The position numbers and the translations under genes are program-made. The notes beneath the pieces are model-generated. The model worked only from the letters and a program-made list of their open reading frames with translations. It ran no database searches and was not told the origin of the DNA. DNA of 64,000 nucleotides from Chryseobacterium sp. W4I1 (GTDB lineage Bacteria > Bacteroidota > Bacteroidia > Flavobacteriales > Weeksellaceae), in NCBI RefSeq assembly GCF_030816115.1, contig NZ_JAUSXQ010000001.1, positions 124,001 to 188,000 on the forward strand, read 5' to 3'. Position 1 is the first letter of the stretch; each line of letters begins with the position of its first letter. Below are positions 40,390-49,677 of the stretch, one piece after another.

Positions 40390-41400
40390 TCATTCATAAT
40401 TTTTACCGTGCAGCAGTTTATTAATCTTCTTTCTCGTCTGCATAGAAACCTTATACGCTTCATCTCGCAGCCTCTGTATCTTTCCAACAGGCTGGAAAAA
40501 AACGTTGCTTTCAAATGGATTAAATGACAATAGCTCAATATTGCAGTCCCGGGAATCCAGAAGTTGGCCTTTATTTATTTTCACTTCCCCAATCTTTAGG
40601 TAAGGGGAATCTTTCCACTCCACATTAAGCTTATTAATAGGCTGATCTTTGAGATTATAACAAAACTGAATAAGTACATCAGCAGTATAATCATGCCCCT
40701 GAAAATAGTTTTTTACACTGTCTTTCATTTTTGATTTTATGCCGAAATTTTTATCTACAGATTTCGGTGTCAACTTTATCTTAATCATGTTATCCCCCAA
40801 GCGGTAAGCGCCTACAGAATGATAGTCAAATGACAGAATAAAATCATTCCTTTTACCCAATAGCTTAAGTATATTCCGGGCAAAAGATAAGGTGCAAACA
40901 GACGGAATTGTTTTTACAGCTTGGGCTGCCAGAGAAAAGAAGCTGCTCCATTTTTTAATGTAAAATCTATTGACAGCAGTAAATAGTTTCAAAAAATGAG
41001 AAACCGAATTCATGGGGAATAAAGGGAAGTTCACCAGTGGAAAATTGGCGATCAGTCCGCCGTTCTCACCTTTTACTTTTACTGCAAATCCGTAAGCAGG
41101 AATATCTTTTCCTGTGTTCTTAATTTTCAGGTTCGCATTGGAAAGTCTGATGGTCAGATCAAATTTGTCCCTGTCAAAAAACGGCAGAAGTTCCTCAGGA
41201 ATATTTTTGTCGATTAAAAATGTACCGGTAGCTGCAGCATAGGTTTTTGCGTGGGCATTTCTGGTCGCATAATTGACATCACTTATCGAAGATGATTGTT
41301 CAACGAAATCTGCAATCGTTTTTTTATTGATTTCCAGAAGTGCTTTTTCCTCCTCATTAAGCTCATCAAATTTCTTATTATATTTTAGTGGTTGTGGCAT
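40390..41400 (-). CDS. Catalase-related (heme-dependent catalase-fold) protein
   Basis: 336 aa. HAKTYAAATGTFLI resembles the catalase active-site His segment, LTIRLSNANLKI and AYGFAVKVKGENGGLIANFPL match the following catalase strands, and NPFESNVFFQPVGKIQRLRDEAYKVS the C-terminal region. It is shorter than true catalases (about 480 aa), closer to the mini-catalase and allene-oxide-synthase-like group. The proximal heme-ligand Tyr is not obvious from the usual R-x3-Y context, so peroxidase or catalase activity is uncertain. Confidence 0.7.
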   Translation of the reverse strand: MPQPLKYNKKFDELNEEEKALLEINKKTIADFVEQSSSISDVNYATRNAHAKTYAAATGTFLIDKNIPEELLPFFDRDKFDLTIRLSNANLKIKNTGKDIPAYGFAVKVKGENGGLIANFPLVNFPLFPMNSVSHFLKLFTAVNRFYIKKWSSFFSLAAQAVKTIPSVCTLSFARNILKLLGKRNDFILSFDYHSVGAYRLGDNMIKIKLTPKSVDKNFGIKSKMKDSVKNYFQGHDYTADVLIQFCYNLKDQPINKLNVEWKDSPYLKIGEVKINKGQLLDSRDCNIELLSFNPFESNVFFQPVGKIQRLRDEAYKVSMQTRKKINKLLHGKNYE

Positions 41401-41757
41401 TTAGTTTTTAAATTCAATTATAACGCCAAGTTTTTGAATCTGTGTTAACATAATATTAAAATTATTTGAATTTTGAGAAAGAGAAAGCAGTTTGAAAAAA
41501 TAGTGTGATAGAGGAAGAAGGAAGTTGTTGTCAGTCTGTACATTAGCAGAAAGAATGGAGGAGGTTGGTTGGAAGATAGAGGAACTTCTGGTTTATCCAT
41601 TAACCAAAAGGCCTGTAAATATATTTTTCTTAATTTTACATTAAACCCGCAACTAAAACCTTGTATCCCGTAACTGATACCACCTCTATAACTTCCATCC
41701 TCCGGGTCTCATCCTTCATCTTCTCAAAAACCCCTATCTTTGTAAAAAATATCAACA
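41401..41757. other. Intergenic interval with the FKBP promoter
   Basis: No gene is seen. The -7 box TATCTTTG at 41735-41742 lies 15 nt before the FKBP ATG. The rest is low-complexity, partly repetitive AT-rich DNA. Confidence 0.5.
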
Positions 41758-42192
41758 ATGGGAGTAGCAGATATGTTATTTAAAAAGAAAAAGGAACTTG
41801 CAGAAAAGAACCTTAACGACGGTAAGGAATACATGGAGGAATATGGTAAAAGAGAAAGTGTTGTACAGCTGCCAAGCGGCTTGCAATATGAGATCATTAC
41901 CGAAGGCGATGGTGCACAGCCGGGACCTAAATCCACAGTGAAATGCCATTACCACGGAACTACCATTTCAGGAAAAATTTTTGACAGCTCTGTAAAAAGA
42001 GGAACACCGGCATCATTCCCCTTAAACAAAGTCATTAAAGGATGGACGGAAGCTCTTCAGCTCATGTCTGTTGGAAGTAAATGGAGACTGATCATCCCTC
42101 CGCACTTGGCGTATGGAAATGAGCAGATCAGCAAAGAAATAGGACCTAATTCTACCCTTGTTTTTGAAGTGGAATTGCTGGATATAAAATAA
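41758..42192 (+). CDS. FKBP-type peptidyl-prolyl cis-trans isomerase
   Basis: 144 aa, cytoplasmic (no signal peptide). A short basic, helical N terminus (about 1-35) precedes a complete FKBP domain: VKCHYHGTTISGKIFDSS, FPLNKVIKGWTEALQLMSVGSKWRLIIPP, LAYG and LVFEVELLDIK. The catalytic aromatic pocket residues (Tyr, Phe, Trp of KGW) are present. It helps proline-limited folding. Monocistronic with its own promoter. Confidence 0.92.
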   Translation: MGVADMLFKKKKELAEKNLNDGKEYMEEYGKRESVVQLPSGLQYEIITEGDGAQPGPKSTVKCHYHGTTISGKIFDSSVKRGTPASFPLNKVIKGWTEALQLMSVGSKWRLIIPPHLAYGNEQISKEIGPNSTLVFEVELLDIK

Positions 42193-42423
42193 GCAAGCTT
42201 AAAAATAGCTTAAAAATTTACCTGGATTCGGGTAAATTTTTTTATTTGTACTATATTCGTATGGATTAATTACAGAAGAAATAGCTTAAAATATATTGTT
42301 TTTCGTTTAAGGTTTTTAAAGAATATACAGCCCGCAGTTTTACAGTGTTAAATTTTATCGGAAATAAAATCCTTGCGCCTTTGTGATTAACCAACCCCAT
42401 CACACAAAGAAAATATAAACTGA

Positions 42424-43374
42424 ATGAAAAAACTCTTTTACCTTTTGGCAGTATTCAGCCTGATGGCTTCGTGTGTTTCCAAAAAGAATCAGGTCATAAA
42501 GCAGAATATCCTGACCCTGAAAGACAGTTATTGTAAAGCACCTTTTAAATATAACTACAGCAACAGGATCCCATCCTATAATTCTGATTCTATTTTGGCG
42601 GCCAATAAAGAACTGCAGGGAATGTTTTCTGATCAGAGCATCCTTATTTTGAATGCTTTGGATAATCTGGATGAGGTTCATCAGATTATTGATCTTAAAA
42701 AAGATTCTTCCATTGCTGCACAGGTCAAAGTATTACAGCTTAAAACAAAAATCAACAGTAAGATTACTATCGCCCTTACCGAACTGGATGCCGTTGCTGC
42801 GGAATTCGACTGTGAGGGTGAAAGGGTAGCGCAGATCGGCAATTATGTGGATAACCTCAATGATTCAAAAAATAACAAACTGATTCTGCTTTCCATTGTA
42901 ACTGGAGCAGCTGCATCTGTGGCCGGAGGAATCATCAGTGACGGAGGCTGGAGCAATGCCGTTGACATCAGTGGGGGAGTCCTGGGAGCAGGCTTCGGGC
43001 TTGCAACCCTTAATCCAAAAGGAAAAAAAGTAGAATTTATTCATCAGAGAAACCTGTTGAGAGACATCTGGAGAGAAAAGCTGGAATCTCCGAATTTTCC
43101 GCCATTCATCTGGTATATGTATACAGAGAAAAAGTTTTCCAATAAAGAAAAACATTCCATTATCAGCAGTATGAAAGAAAGGTGGCTTCATTACCAGTTC
43201 GATGATGTTAAAGCCGCCGCCGACCAGTCCGTTATTTTCAGTGATGGAGGCTTTTACAGGGCGGATGATCTTCATAACCGTGCCGCCATGCTCAATCAGA
43301 TGCAATCAGCAACGAGAACGATCAATCAGAACATCAATTACCTGTTGTTGGATTTGGATAAATTAATCCTTTAA
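42424..43374 (+). CDS. Putative lipoprotein of unknown function
   Basis: 316 aa. The N terminus MKKLFYLLAVFSLMASC is a lipoprotein signal with lipobox LMASC (Cys17). The mature part is helical and has a glycine-rich stretch (GAAASVAGGIISDGG through GGVLGAGFG) that resembles glycine-zipper membrane-inserting segments. The family is not recognised. It is monocistronic, ends just before the Rrf2 operator region, and is probably outer- or inner-membrane anchored. Confidence 0.7.
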   Translation: MKKLFYLLAVFSLMASCVSKKNQVIKQNILTLKDSYCKAPFKYNYSNRIPSYNSDSILAANKELQGMFSDQSILILNALDNLDEVHQIIDLKKDSSIAAQVKVLQLKTKINSKITIALTELDAVAAEFDCEGERVAQIGNYVDNLNDSKNNKLILLSIVTGAAASVAGGIISDGGWSNAVDISGGVLGAGFGLATLNPKGKKVEFIHQRNLLRDIWREKLESPNFPPFIWYMYTEKKFSNKEKHSIISSMKERWLHYQFDDVKAAADQSVIFSDGGFYRADDLHNRAAMLNQMQSATRTINQNINYLLLDLDKLIL

Positions 43375-43386
43375 GAAAAATTTAAC

Positions 43387-43405
43387 TGTAATAATATTTG
43401 TTACA
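43387..43405 (+). promoter_or_regulatory. Rrf2 operator 1 (19-bp palindrome)
   Basis: TGTAATAATATTTGTTACA, a near-perfect inverted repeat upstream of the -7 box TATCTTTG (43418-43425) of the Rrf2 gene, consistent with autoregulation. Confidence 0.7.
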
Positions 43406-43440
43406 ATTAAAAATTTGTATATCTTTGCCCTGTAATTAAA

Positions 43441-43851
43441 ATGAACAATACAAGATTTGCTACGGCAATACATATTATGACCTTATTGGCAAAAAGTCCT
43501 CAGGAGTGGCTCACTTCTGAATGGATGGCCGGCAGCATCAATGTAAATGCGGTGATTGTAAGGAAGGAATTGAGTGTATTAAGAGAAGCAGGTCTCATTG
43601 CCAGCAGACAGGGAAAAGAGGGTGGAAGCCAGCTTGCAAAAAATGCTGACCAAATCACGATCTCCGAAATTTACAGAGCCGTGAAAAATACAGAAGTGTT
43701 AGGGAAGAAAAATCAAAATCCTAATCCGGCCTGTAGTGTGGGCAAAGAGATCAATGTTCATTTAAATACATTGTTTGAAGAAACAAATGAATTGGTTATC
43801 AGTTTTTTAGGGAATAAATCTCTGAAAGAATTTTCTGAACAGTTCGGGTAA
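43441..43851 (+). CDS. Rrf2-family transcriptional regulator
   Basis: 136 aa winged-helix protein. The HTH lies around residues 25-50 (SEWMAGSINVNAVIVRKELSVLREAGLI), followed by the RQGKEGGSQLAKNADQITI wing typical of Rrf2/YwnA proteins. Only one Cys is evident in the effector region (NPACSVG), so an Fe-S cluster with three Cys is unlikely; thiol or redox sensing through one Cys is more plausible. Matching 19-bp palindromes before this gene and the next indicate control of itself and the downstream oxidoreductase genes. Confidence 0.88.
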   Translation: MNNTRFATAIHIMTLLAKSPQEWLTSEWMAGSINVNAVIVRKELSVLREAGLIASRQGKEGGSQLAKNADQITISEIYRAVKNTEVLGKKNQNPNPACSVGKEINVHLNTLFEETNELVISFLGNKSLKEFSEQFG

Positions 43852-43868
43852 AATTTTTTACCCTTAAA

Positions 43869-43887
43869 TGTAACAATATTTATTACA
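43869..43887 (+). promoter_or_regulatory. Rrf2 operator 2 (19-bp palindrome)
   Basis: TGTAACAATATTTATTACA, 24 nt before the oxidoreductase ATG. Same consensus TGTAAYAATATTTRTTACA as the copy at 43387. Confidence 0.7.
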
Positions 43888-43910
43888 ATTTAATTTTAAA
43901 ATAAAATATT

Positions 43911-44565
43911 ATGAAAAAAGTAGCAGTAATTGGCGCAACAGGTTTTGTAGGAACCCAAATCGTAAATGAATTAGCAGGAAGAGGATACGCTGTGGAAGCT
44001 TTAGTAAGAGATGCGTCTAAAGTGGAATCAAAAGAAAATGTAACTGCCAGAAGTGTTGATGTAAACAATACGGACGAGCTGGCAGAAGCTCTGAAAGGAA
44101 GTGATGCCGTAATCAGTGCTTTCAACGCAGGATGGACGAACCCAAATCTTTATAATGATTTTCTGAACGGTTCCATTAATATTGAAAAAGGAGTAGAAAA
44201 ATCAGGCGTAAAAAGACTGATAGTAGTGGGGGGAGCCGGAAGTCTTTATACACCGGATAATGTACAGATTGTAGATACACCTGATTTCCCTGAAGCTTAC
44301 AAACCGGGAGCAACAGCAGCCAGAGATTATCTAAACAAGATCAAAGAAAACAATACACTGGACTGGACATTTTTCAGCCCTGCCATTGAAATGAACCAGG
44401 CGAATGTAGGAGAAAGAACAGGAAAATACAGAACATCTTTGGAAACTCCGGTTTTTGATGAAAACGGAAGAAGCCGTCTTTCGGTAGAAGATGTAGCCGC
44501 AGTTTTTGGTAGACGAACTGGAGCAGAATAACCACATCCGTGAACGTTTTACAGCAGCTTATTAA
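43911..44565 (+). pseudogene. NAD(P)H-binding oxidoreductase (atypical SDR), C-terminal frameshift
   Basis: N-terminal VAVIGATGFVGTQIVNEL is the NAD(P)-binding Rossmann motif (GATGFVG), followed by SDVISAFNAGW-like and FFSPAIEM segments typical of NmrA/YwnB-type reductases. The frame ends at 44531 with FGRRTGAE, but removing one T from the TTTTT run at 44503-44507 gives VLVDELEQNNHIRERFTAAY and a stop at 44563-44565, the normal end of this family. The lesion affects only the last 12 residues or so, so the protein may still work. The gene follows Rrf2 operator 2. Confidence 0.8.
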
Positions 44566-44585
44566 TTCCATTAAAAAAATATACA

Positions 44586-45761
44586 ATGTTAAGAAAGAAA
44601 TTATTATCACTCGTTATATTGCTTGGTTTTACAAGCATTATGCTGGCGGGAAACTTAAAGATTAAAGTCTACAATCCAGGTTCAAAAGCCATCTTTCCTA
44701 TTACCTCCACCATTATTTACGGCGATAAAGATGCTGTGTTGATTGATGCCCAGTTTCAAAAGCAATATGCAGAACAGCTGGTAAAGGAAATTAAAGCAAC
44801 AGGGAAAAATCTGAAAACAGTTTTTATTTCCCACAGCGATCCTGATTTTTATTTTGGCCTTGATGTGATTAAAAAGGCATTCCCAAATGCAAAAATTATT
44901 TCAACCGCTCAAACCGCTTACCTGATATCGGCTTCTAAAGATGATAAAATGTCGGTATGGAAACCACAGCTTAAAGAAGATGCTCCCTCAGAGATCGTTG
45001 TTCCCGAAGCAGCCAACATTATTCCTGACCTGGAAGGAAATAAGATCGAAATAAAGCAAAACCCGGAAGATCCGGCTCACAGTTTTGTCTGGATTCCATC
45101 TTTAAAGACAGTAGCTGGAGGTATTTCTGTCTCCGTAGACTCACATATCTGGATGGCAGATACCCAGAATATTCAAGCAATTGATCAGTGGATAGGACAA
45201 ATTGATGCAATGAAAGCATTGAAACCTGAACAGGTAGTTCCTTCACACTTTGCAAAGCTTTCCCTGTCTCCTCAATCTCTGGATTTCGTTAAAAACTATC
45301 TCGAAAACTATAAAAAAGCAGTCAATGAAAACAAAACATCTTCTGTCGTTGTAGATTTTATGATTAAAAAATACCCTGATCTTCACGGAAAAGATGAGCT
45401 GGGAATGGGAGCAAAAGTTTTCTTCGGAGAAATGGCGTGGGATCTGAAATCACCTTATCCTGCCATAGGACACAAAGTAGAAGTTGATTTTGGAACGTTG
45501 AAATTTATTCTGGATTTCAAAGACAATAAAGAAATGTCCTTCACAGGGGTTTCCGAAAATGTAAAAGGCAATACGGATACCGTACAATATACTGCTGTAG
45601 AAGTAGCAAAGAATGTCTTTATGGTCTACTGGCATGAACCTAAACTGGGTTCCAATGTTACCCATATCCAGGATTATAACAAAAATATAATCTATACCAA
45701 TATTGCAGAAACCAACGGATCATTCACCCATCTGAAAGGAACTTTAAAAATTCTGAAATAA
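44586..45761 (+). CDS. Metallo-beta-lactamase-fold hydrolase, exported
   Basis: 391 aa with an N-terminal signal peptide (MLRKKLLSLVILLGFTSIMLA). Degenerate MBL core: ISHSDPDFYFGL replaces the usual HxHxDH, so metal binding is probably altered. Other MBL strands (AVLIDAQF, VVPSHF, WMADTQNI) remain. The C-terminal about 100 residues form a separate beta-rich domain. It lies 20 bp after the oxidoreductase and is probably in the Rrf2 regulon. The substrate is unknown. Confidence 0.78.
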   Translation: MLRKKLLSLVILLGFTSIMLAGNLKIKVYNPGSKAIFPITSTIIYGDKDAVLIDAQFQKQYAEQLVKEIKATGKNLKTVFISHSDPDFYFGLDVIKKAFPNAKIISTAQTAYLISASKDDKMSVWKPQLKEDAPSEIVVPEAANIIPDLEGNKIEIKQNPEDPAHSFVWIPSLKTVAGGISVSVDSHIWMADTQNIQAIDQWIGQIDAMKALKPEQVVPSHFAKLSLSPQSLDFVKNYLENYKKAVNENKTSSVVVDFMIKKYPDLHGKDELGMGAKVFFGEMAWDLKSPYPAIGHKVEVDFGTLKFILDFKDNKEMSFTGVSENVKGNTDTVQYTAVEVAKNVFMVYWHEPKLGSNVTHIQDYNKNIIYTNIAETNGSFTHLKGTLKILK

Positions 45762-45768
45762 TAAATAG

Positions 45769-45796
45769 AAAACTGCTGTCACAAGACGGCAGTTTT
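45769..45796 (+). terminator. Terminator after the MBL gene
   Basis: AAAACTGCTGTC pairs with GACGGCAGTTTT (one G-U) around ACAA. The rest of the gap to 46066 shows no gene. Confidence 0.75.
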
Positions 45797-46066
45797 AATG
45801 AAAAGTATAACGGAATGAATCATCTGCTTTATCAAAATCAATTTGTTGATTTCATCTTTGCCTCCTTAAAATCTACAGTGTAGAAATAAAACTTTGCCTT
45901 AAAAAATCTCTCGCTGATTGAGCTGATGACACAGATCTTTATTTGAACCATTAAGAAAATCATGTGCTTTTTAAGCAATGACAGCTTATAGCATCACCTT
46001 GATATTCTTAAAAATTTAATAAGTTTAATGGTTTAGAACATTAGATATTCTTTTCAAAGTAAGCAT

Positions 46067-46097
46067 AAAAATGGCTGTCAAATAGACAGCCATTTTT
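46067..46097 (-). terminator. Terminator of the M23 peptidase gene
   Basis: AAAAATGGCTGTC pairs with GACAGCCATTTTT around a 5-nt loop, directly after the stop at 46099. Usable from both sides. Confidence 0.8.
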
Positions 46098-46098
46098 A

Positions 46099-47130
46099 TT
46101 ATAAATTCATAAACAATTTCGGATTGACCGGCGTATTGTTTTTGTGTACTTCGTAGTGAAGATGTGGTCCCGTAGAACGTCCCGAGTTTCCGGATTTGGC
46201 GATAACCTGTCCTACCTTTACTTTATCATTTACTTTTGAAACAAGCTGTGATAAGTGGCCGTAAAGAGTAGCCAGTCCGTTTCCGTGAGAAACAATGACA
46301 CAGTTTCCATAACCTCCTTTCTGGCCGGAGAATATAACGGTTCCCGCGGCGGCAGCTCTCACATCTGAACCGAATGCAACAGCAATGTCCAAGCCTTTGT
46401 GAAACTGCATCTGGTCAGCTTCAGCAGGCGGATTATTCTTTTCCATAGGAACTTTAGCAGTGGTAGTACCGGCAACCGCTTTCGTAGATGCAGCAGCAGG
46501 TGAAGCTGCCGGAGCAGAAGGAGCCGCTTTTGGTGTTACCATAACCTTTACTTCCCTTTTATTACCGTAGCTGTCCGTTAATTCAATGATTTTCTCAACA
46601 GGTTCTACCTTTACTTCCGGTTTTGGAGCAGCAGCCACCACCGGTTTCGATTCTGTTGCTGCGCCTGCTTTTACAGAAGCAAATACAGTTTTAAAAGGAA
46701 TTGGATTTTTTCGGATGCCAAAATTAGAAGATATATAGCCGTCGGTTGGCATTCCCAACGGAACCTGCATTAGTTTTTGCTGGAGATTCATTAAATACTG
46801 GCTGTATCGGTTGGCCTGCTTGGCAAGATATACAGAATTTGAAATACTGTCTTTACTCAGGATCATCACTTTTTCGTTGGCGATGTCTTTAGATCTCAGG
46901 AATGAGTTAAGTTCTGATACGGTTTGATCTACCAAAGTAAGATCCGTTTTCATTTTTAAATAGTCTACACTGTCTTTTTCAGTGTTTATTTTCACAAGAT
47001 TCACTTCATAATTTTTGTCATCCTTTTCAGAAAATAATTTGGCAATCAGGATAGCCTGTACAAAAACTACTAGTAAAAGTCCCCCGAGGAGAAAATTCAC
47101 GTTCTTCTTGCTCATTAGAAATTTTTTCAT
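46099..47130 (-). CDS. M23-family peptidase with an inserted Ala/Pro/Lys-rich segment
   Basis: 343 aa inner-membrane protein: cytoplasmic basic start, membrane segment about 13-31, coiled coil about 40-120, then an LytM/M23 domain. Zinc ligands sit in FHKGLDIA and in HLHYEV near the C terminus, with GHLSQL between. Between SSNFGIRKNP and QMQFHKGLDI, normally about ten residues, lies a low-complexity segment of roughly 95 residues rich in Ala, Pro, Val and Lys. M23 enzymes cut peptidoglycan crosslinks or activate amidases. Divergent from gpsA. Confidence 0.9.
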   Translation of the reverse strand: MKKFLMSKKNVNFLLGGLLLVVFVQAILIAKLFSEKDDKNYEVNLVKINTEKDSVDYLKMKTDLTLVDQTVSELNSFLRSKDIANEKVMILSKDSISNSVYLAKQANRYSQYLMNLQQKLMQVPLGMPTDGYISSNFGIRKNPIPFKTVFASVKAGAATESKPVVAAAPKPEVKVEPVEKIIELTDSYGNKREVKVMVTPKAAPSAPAASPAAASTKAVAGTTTAKVPMEKNNPPAEADQMQFHKGLDIAVAFGSDVRAAAAGTVIFSGQKGGYGNCVIVSHGNGLATLYGHLSQLVSKVNDKVKVGQVIAKSGNSGRSTGPHLHYEVHKNNTPVNPKLFMNL

Positions 47131-47330
47131 GTTTCTTCTCTTAGTATTTACAAAACGGTTTTAAGCGTGCAAATTTAATTAAAAATAAACTTTAACGGAT
47201 ATTTTTAAATAAAACTTAGTTTTTTCTGTATTTAACGTGTAATTAGATATTTAATTGTGTTTGAGTGTTAATTTTTTCAGAAAATGGCTTTTATCATAGG
47301 GATGAAGACTGCTGTCCGTCTTTGTTTTAA

Positions 47331-47338
47331 TATATTTG
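47331..47338 (+). promoter_or_regulatory. -7 element (TATATTTG) of gpsA
   Basis: Exact TAnnTTTG box 17 nt before the ATG at 47356. It supports that start over an upstream in-frame ATG at 47284. Confidence 0.5.
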
Positions 47339-47355
47339 CAGTTCACATTTCAATT

Positions 47356-48396
47356 ATGGCGAAAAAGAAAATAATTTCAGAATCTTCTCATCCGAAAAAA
47401 AATAAAAAAGAGATTTCTGTAGGAGTAGTAGGAAGCGGAAGTTTTGCAACCGCTATTGTAAAAATGCTTGTTGAAAACTGCAAATCTGTGCACTGGTGTG
47501 TAAGAAGTGAGTTCGTAAAAGGAGCCATTGAGCTCCGCGGACACAATCCGTCTTACCTGACAGCAGTGAATTTTAATCTTAAAAGTCTAAAGCTAACAAC
47601 TGATATTAACGAACTGGTGAGTGCCTGCGATGTGATCGTACTGGCGACCCCTTCCATTTATCTTTCCGATACAATGGATAAAATGACTTGTGAATACGGT
47701 GACAAGATCTTTGTTTCCGCTATCAAAGGGATTATTCCTAAAGTAAATGATGTGGTAGCCCATTATTTAAGGGATGAATTTAAAATTGGTTTCAGAAATC
47801 AGGCTGTTATTGCAGGACCGTGTCATGCGGAGGAAGTAGCGATGGAAAGACTTTCTTACCTTACGGTAGCTGCAGTAGAAGATGAAACCGCCGAGAAGCT
47901 GGAAGGAATATTCAGTTCAGACTTTATTAAAGTACATTCCAGTAAAGATATCTTAGGTAATGAATACAGCGCGATCCTTAAAAATATTTTTGCAATAGGA
48001 GCGGGAATAGCAAGCGGATTGGGCTACGGAGATAACTTCACTGCCGTTTTTGTGTCCAATGCAATCCGTGAAATGGAAATCTTCCTGGAAGCCGTATATG
48101 AAGCACCAAGAGATGTGAATGAAAGTGCTTACCTGGGTGACCTTCTGGTAACTGCATATTCTCTTTTCTCAAGGAACCGAAGCTTAGGAAACCTTATCGG
48201 AAAAGGCTATACCGTAAAATCTGCAATCCAATCGATGAACATGGTAGCAGAAGGATATTATGCTGCCGATTCTATCTATAAAACAGCGAAGCAGAAAAAC
48301 CTTAAACTGCCGATCATTGATACAATTTATGCTATTCTTTACGAAGGCAAGAATGCAGAAAAACAGTTTAAAAAACTGACAGCGAAATTGAACTAA
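47356..48396 (+). CDS. gpsA: NAD(P)-dependent glycerol-3-phosphate dehydrogenase
   Basis: 346 aa from ATG 47356. The basic start MAKKKIISE precedes GVVGSGSFATAIVKML, the Rossmann glycine motif. Typical GpsA segments follow: ISAIKGI-like VSAIKGIIPK, VIAGPCHAEEVA, the catalytic Lys in ALKNIFAIGAG-like ILKNIFAIGAGIASGLGYGDN, and YLGDLLVTAYSLFSRNR. It reduces dihydroxyacetone phosphate to glycerol 3-phosphate for phospholipid synthesis. Monocistronic with a terminator downstream. Confidence 0.93.
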   Translation: MAKKKIISESSHPKKNKKEISVGVVGSGSFATAIVKMLVENCKSVHWCVRSEFVKGAIELRGHNPSYLTAVNFNLKSLKLTTDINELVSACDVIVLATPSIYLSDTMDKMTCEYGDKIFVSAIKGIIPKVNDVVAHYLRDEFKIGFRNQAVIAGPCHAEEVAMERLSYLTVAAVEDETAEKLEGIFSSDFIKVHSSKDILGNEYSAILKNIFAIGAGIASGLGYGDNFTAVFVSNAIREMEIFLEAVYEAPRDVNESAYLGDLLVTAYSLFSRNRSLGNLIGKGYTVKSAIQSMNMVAEGYYAADSIYKTAKQKNLKLPIIDTIYAILYEGKNAEKQFKKLTAKLN

Positions 48397-48426
48397 AACG
48401 ACTTGAAAATTGTAAACTAGAATATA

Positions 48427-48450
48427 AACATCAGCAAATTTGCTGATGTT
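48427..48450 (+). terminator. Terminator after gpsA
   Basis: Perfect 24-bp palindrome AACATCAGCAAA / TTTGCTGATGTT followed by TTTTATT. Confidence 0.85.
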
Positions 48451-48644
48451 TTTTATTGGATATCTTTAAAAAAATACAGCTTTGTTGATTTTTAGTTCAG
48501 ATATTCAAACAATTTATGTATTCATAAAATGAAAGCATTGTCTGCGTTATATTTGATACTTATTTGCAATTAGCAAGAATTAGTTTCATTTCAAACTTAC
48601 CATATGATAATATTCCAAAAGATTCCATTTTGTAACTTAGGTAA

Positions 48645-49667
48645 ATGAAAAAGATAGGATTTTTATCGTTTGGACATTGGGGGAACCAGCCTTCGTATGA
48701 CACCAAAACAGCAAGTGATACTCTATTACAATCCATAGATTTGGCGGTGGCTGCAGAAGAAATAGGGATTGACGGAGCATACTTTCGAGTGCATCATTTC
48801 GCTAGTCAGTTAGCTTCACCGTTTCCTTTGTTGGCGGCTATTGGTGCCAAAACCAAAAAAATTGAAATCGGAACAGGTGTAATTGATATGCGGTATGAAA
48901 ACCCATTATATATGGTAGAAAATGCTGGCGCTGCAGATTTGATTTCCGAAGGTAGGTTACAATTGGGAATTAGTAGAGGTTCGCCTGAACAAGTCGTTGA
49001 TGGCTGGCGATATTTCGGATATGATTTGGAAGAAGGTCAAACGGATATAGATATGGGGCGTCTTAAAGGTTTAGAGTTTTTTGATTTGTTAAGAGGAGAA
49101 GGTTTTGCCCAGCCCAGCCCCAATCCGATGTTTCCTAATCCACCCGGATTATTGAGGATAGAGCCCCATTCTGAAGGATTACGTGACCGCATTTGGTGGG
49201 GTTCTGCTTCGGATGCTACCGCAATCTGGGCAGGGGAAATTGGTATGAATCTACAAAGTTCCACCTTAAAATTTGACGAAAGTGGAAAGCCTTTCCATAT
49301 TCAGCAAGCCGAACAAATTCGCTTATATAAAGAAGCTTATAAAAAAGCGGGACATACCCGAAAACCAAGAGTTTCTGTGAGCCGATCCATTTTTGCCATA
49401 GTCAATGATCAAGACAGATATTATTTCGGACAGGAAGCAGATAGAACGGATAAAATAGGTATTTTAGAAGGGAATCAACGTGCTGTTTTCGGAAGAAGTT
49501 ATGCTGCTGAACCAGAACAACTAATTCAAGAATTGGCACAAGACGAAGCGATTCAGGAAGCAGATACTGTATTGTTGACAATTCCCAATACATTGGGAGT
49601 TGATTACAATGTACATGTACTTGAATCCATTTTTAAATATGTTGCTCCTGAATTGGGCTGGCGTTAA
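48645..49667 (+). CDS. LLM-class flavin-dependent oxidoreductase
   Basis: 340 aa TIM-barrel flavoenzyme of the bacterial luciferase-like family: EEIGIDGAYFRVHHFASQLASPFPLLAAIGAKTKKIEIGTGV and LQLGISRGSPEQVVDG are the typical FMN/F420-binding barrel segments. These enzymes use reduced flavin for monooxygenation or related reactions; the substrate cannot be inferred. It sits 10 bp before a flavoprotein monooxygenase, so the two probably act together. Codons lean toward TTG for Leu compared with neighbours, which might mark lateral acquisition. Confidence 0.88.
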   Translation: MKKIGFLSFGHWGNQPSYDTKTASDTLLQSIDLAVAAEEIGIDGAYFRVHHFASQLASPFPLLAAIGAKTKKIEIGTGVIDMRYENPLYMVENAGAADLISEGRLQLGISRGSPEQVVDGWRYFGYDLEEGQTDIDMGRLKGLEFFDLLRGEGFAQPSPNPMFPNPPGLLRIEPHSEGLRDRIWWGSASDATAIWAGEIGMNLQSSTLKFDESGKPFHIQQAEQIRLYKEAYKKAGHTRKPRVSVSRSIFAIVNDQDRYYFGQEADRTDKIGILEGNQRAVFGRSYAAEPEQLIQELAQDEAIQEADTVLLTIPNTLGVDYNVHVLESIFKYVAPELGWR

Positions 49668-49677
49668 AAAAGGTGAA

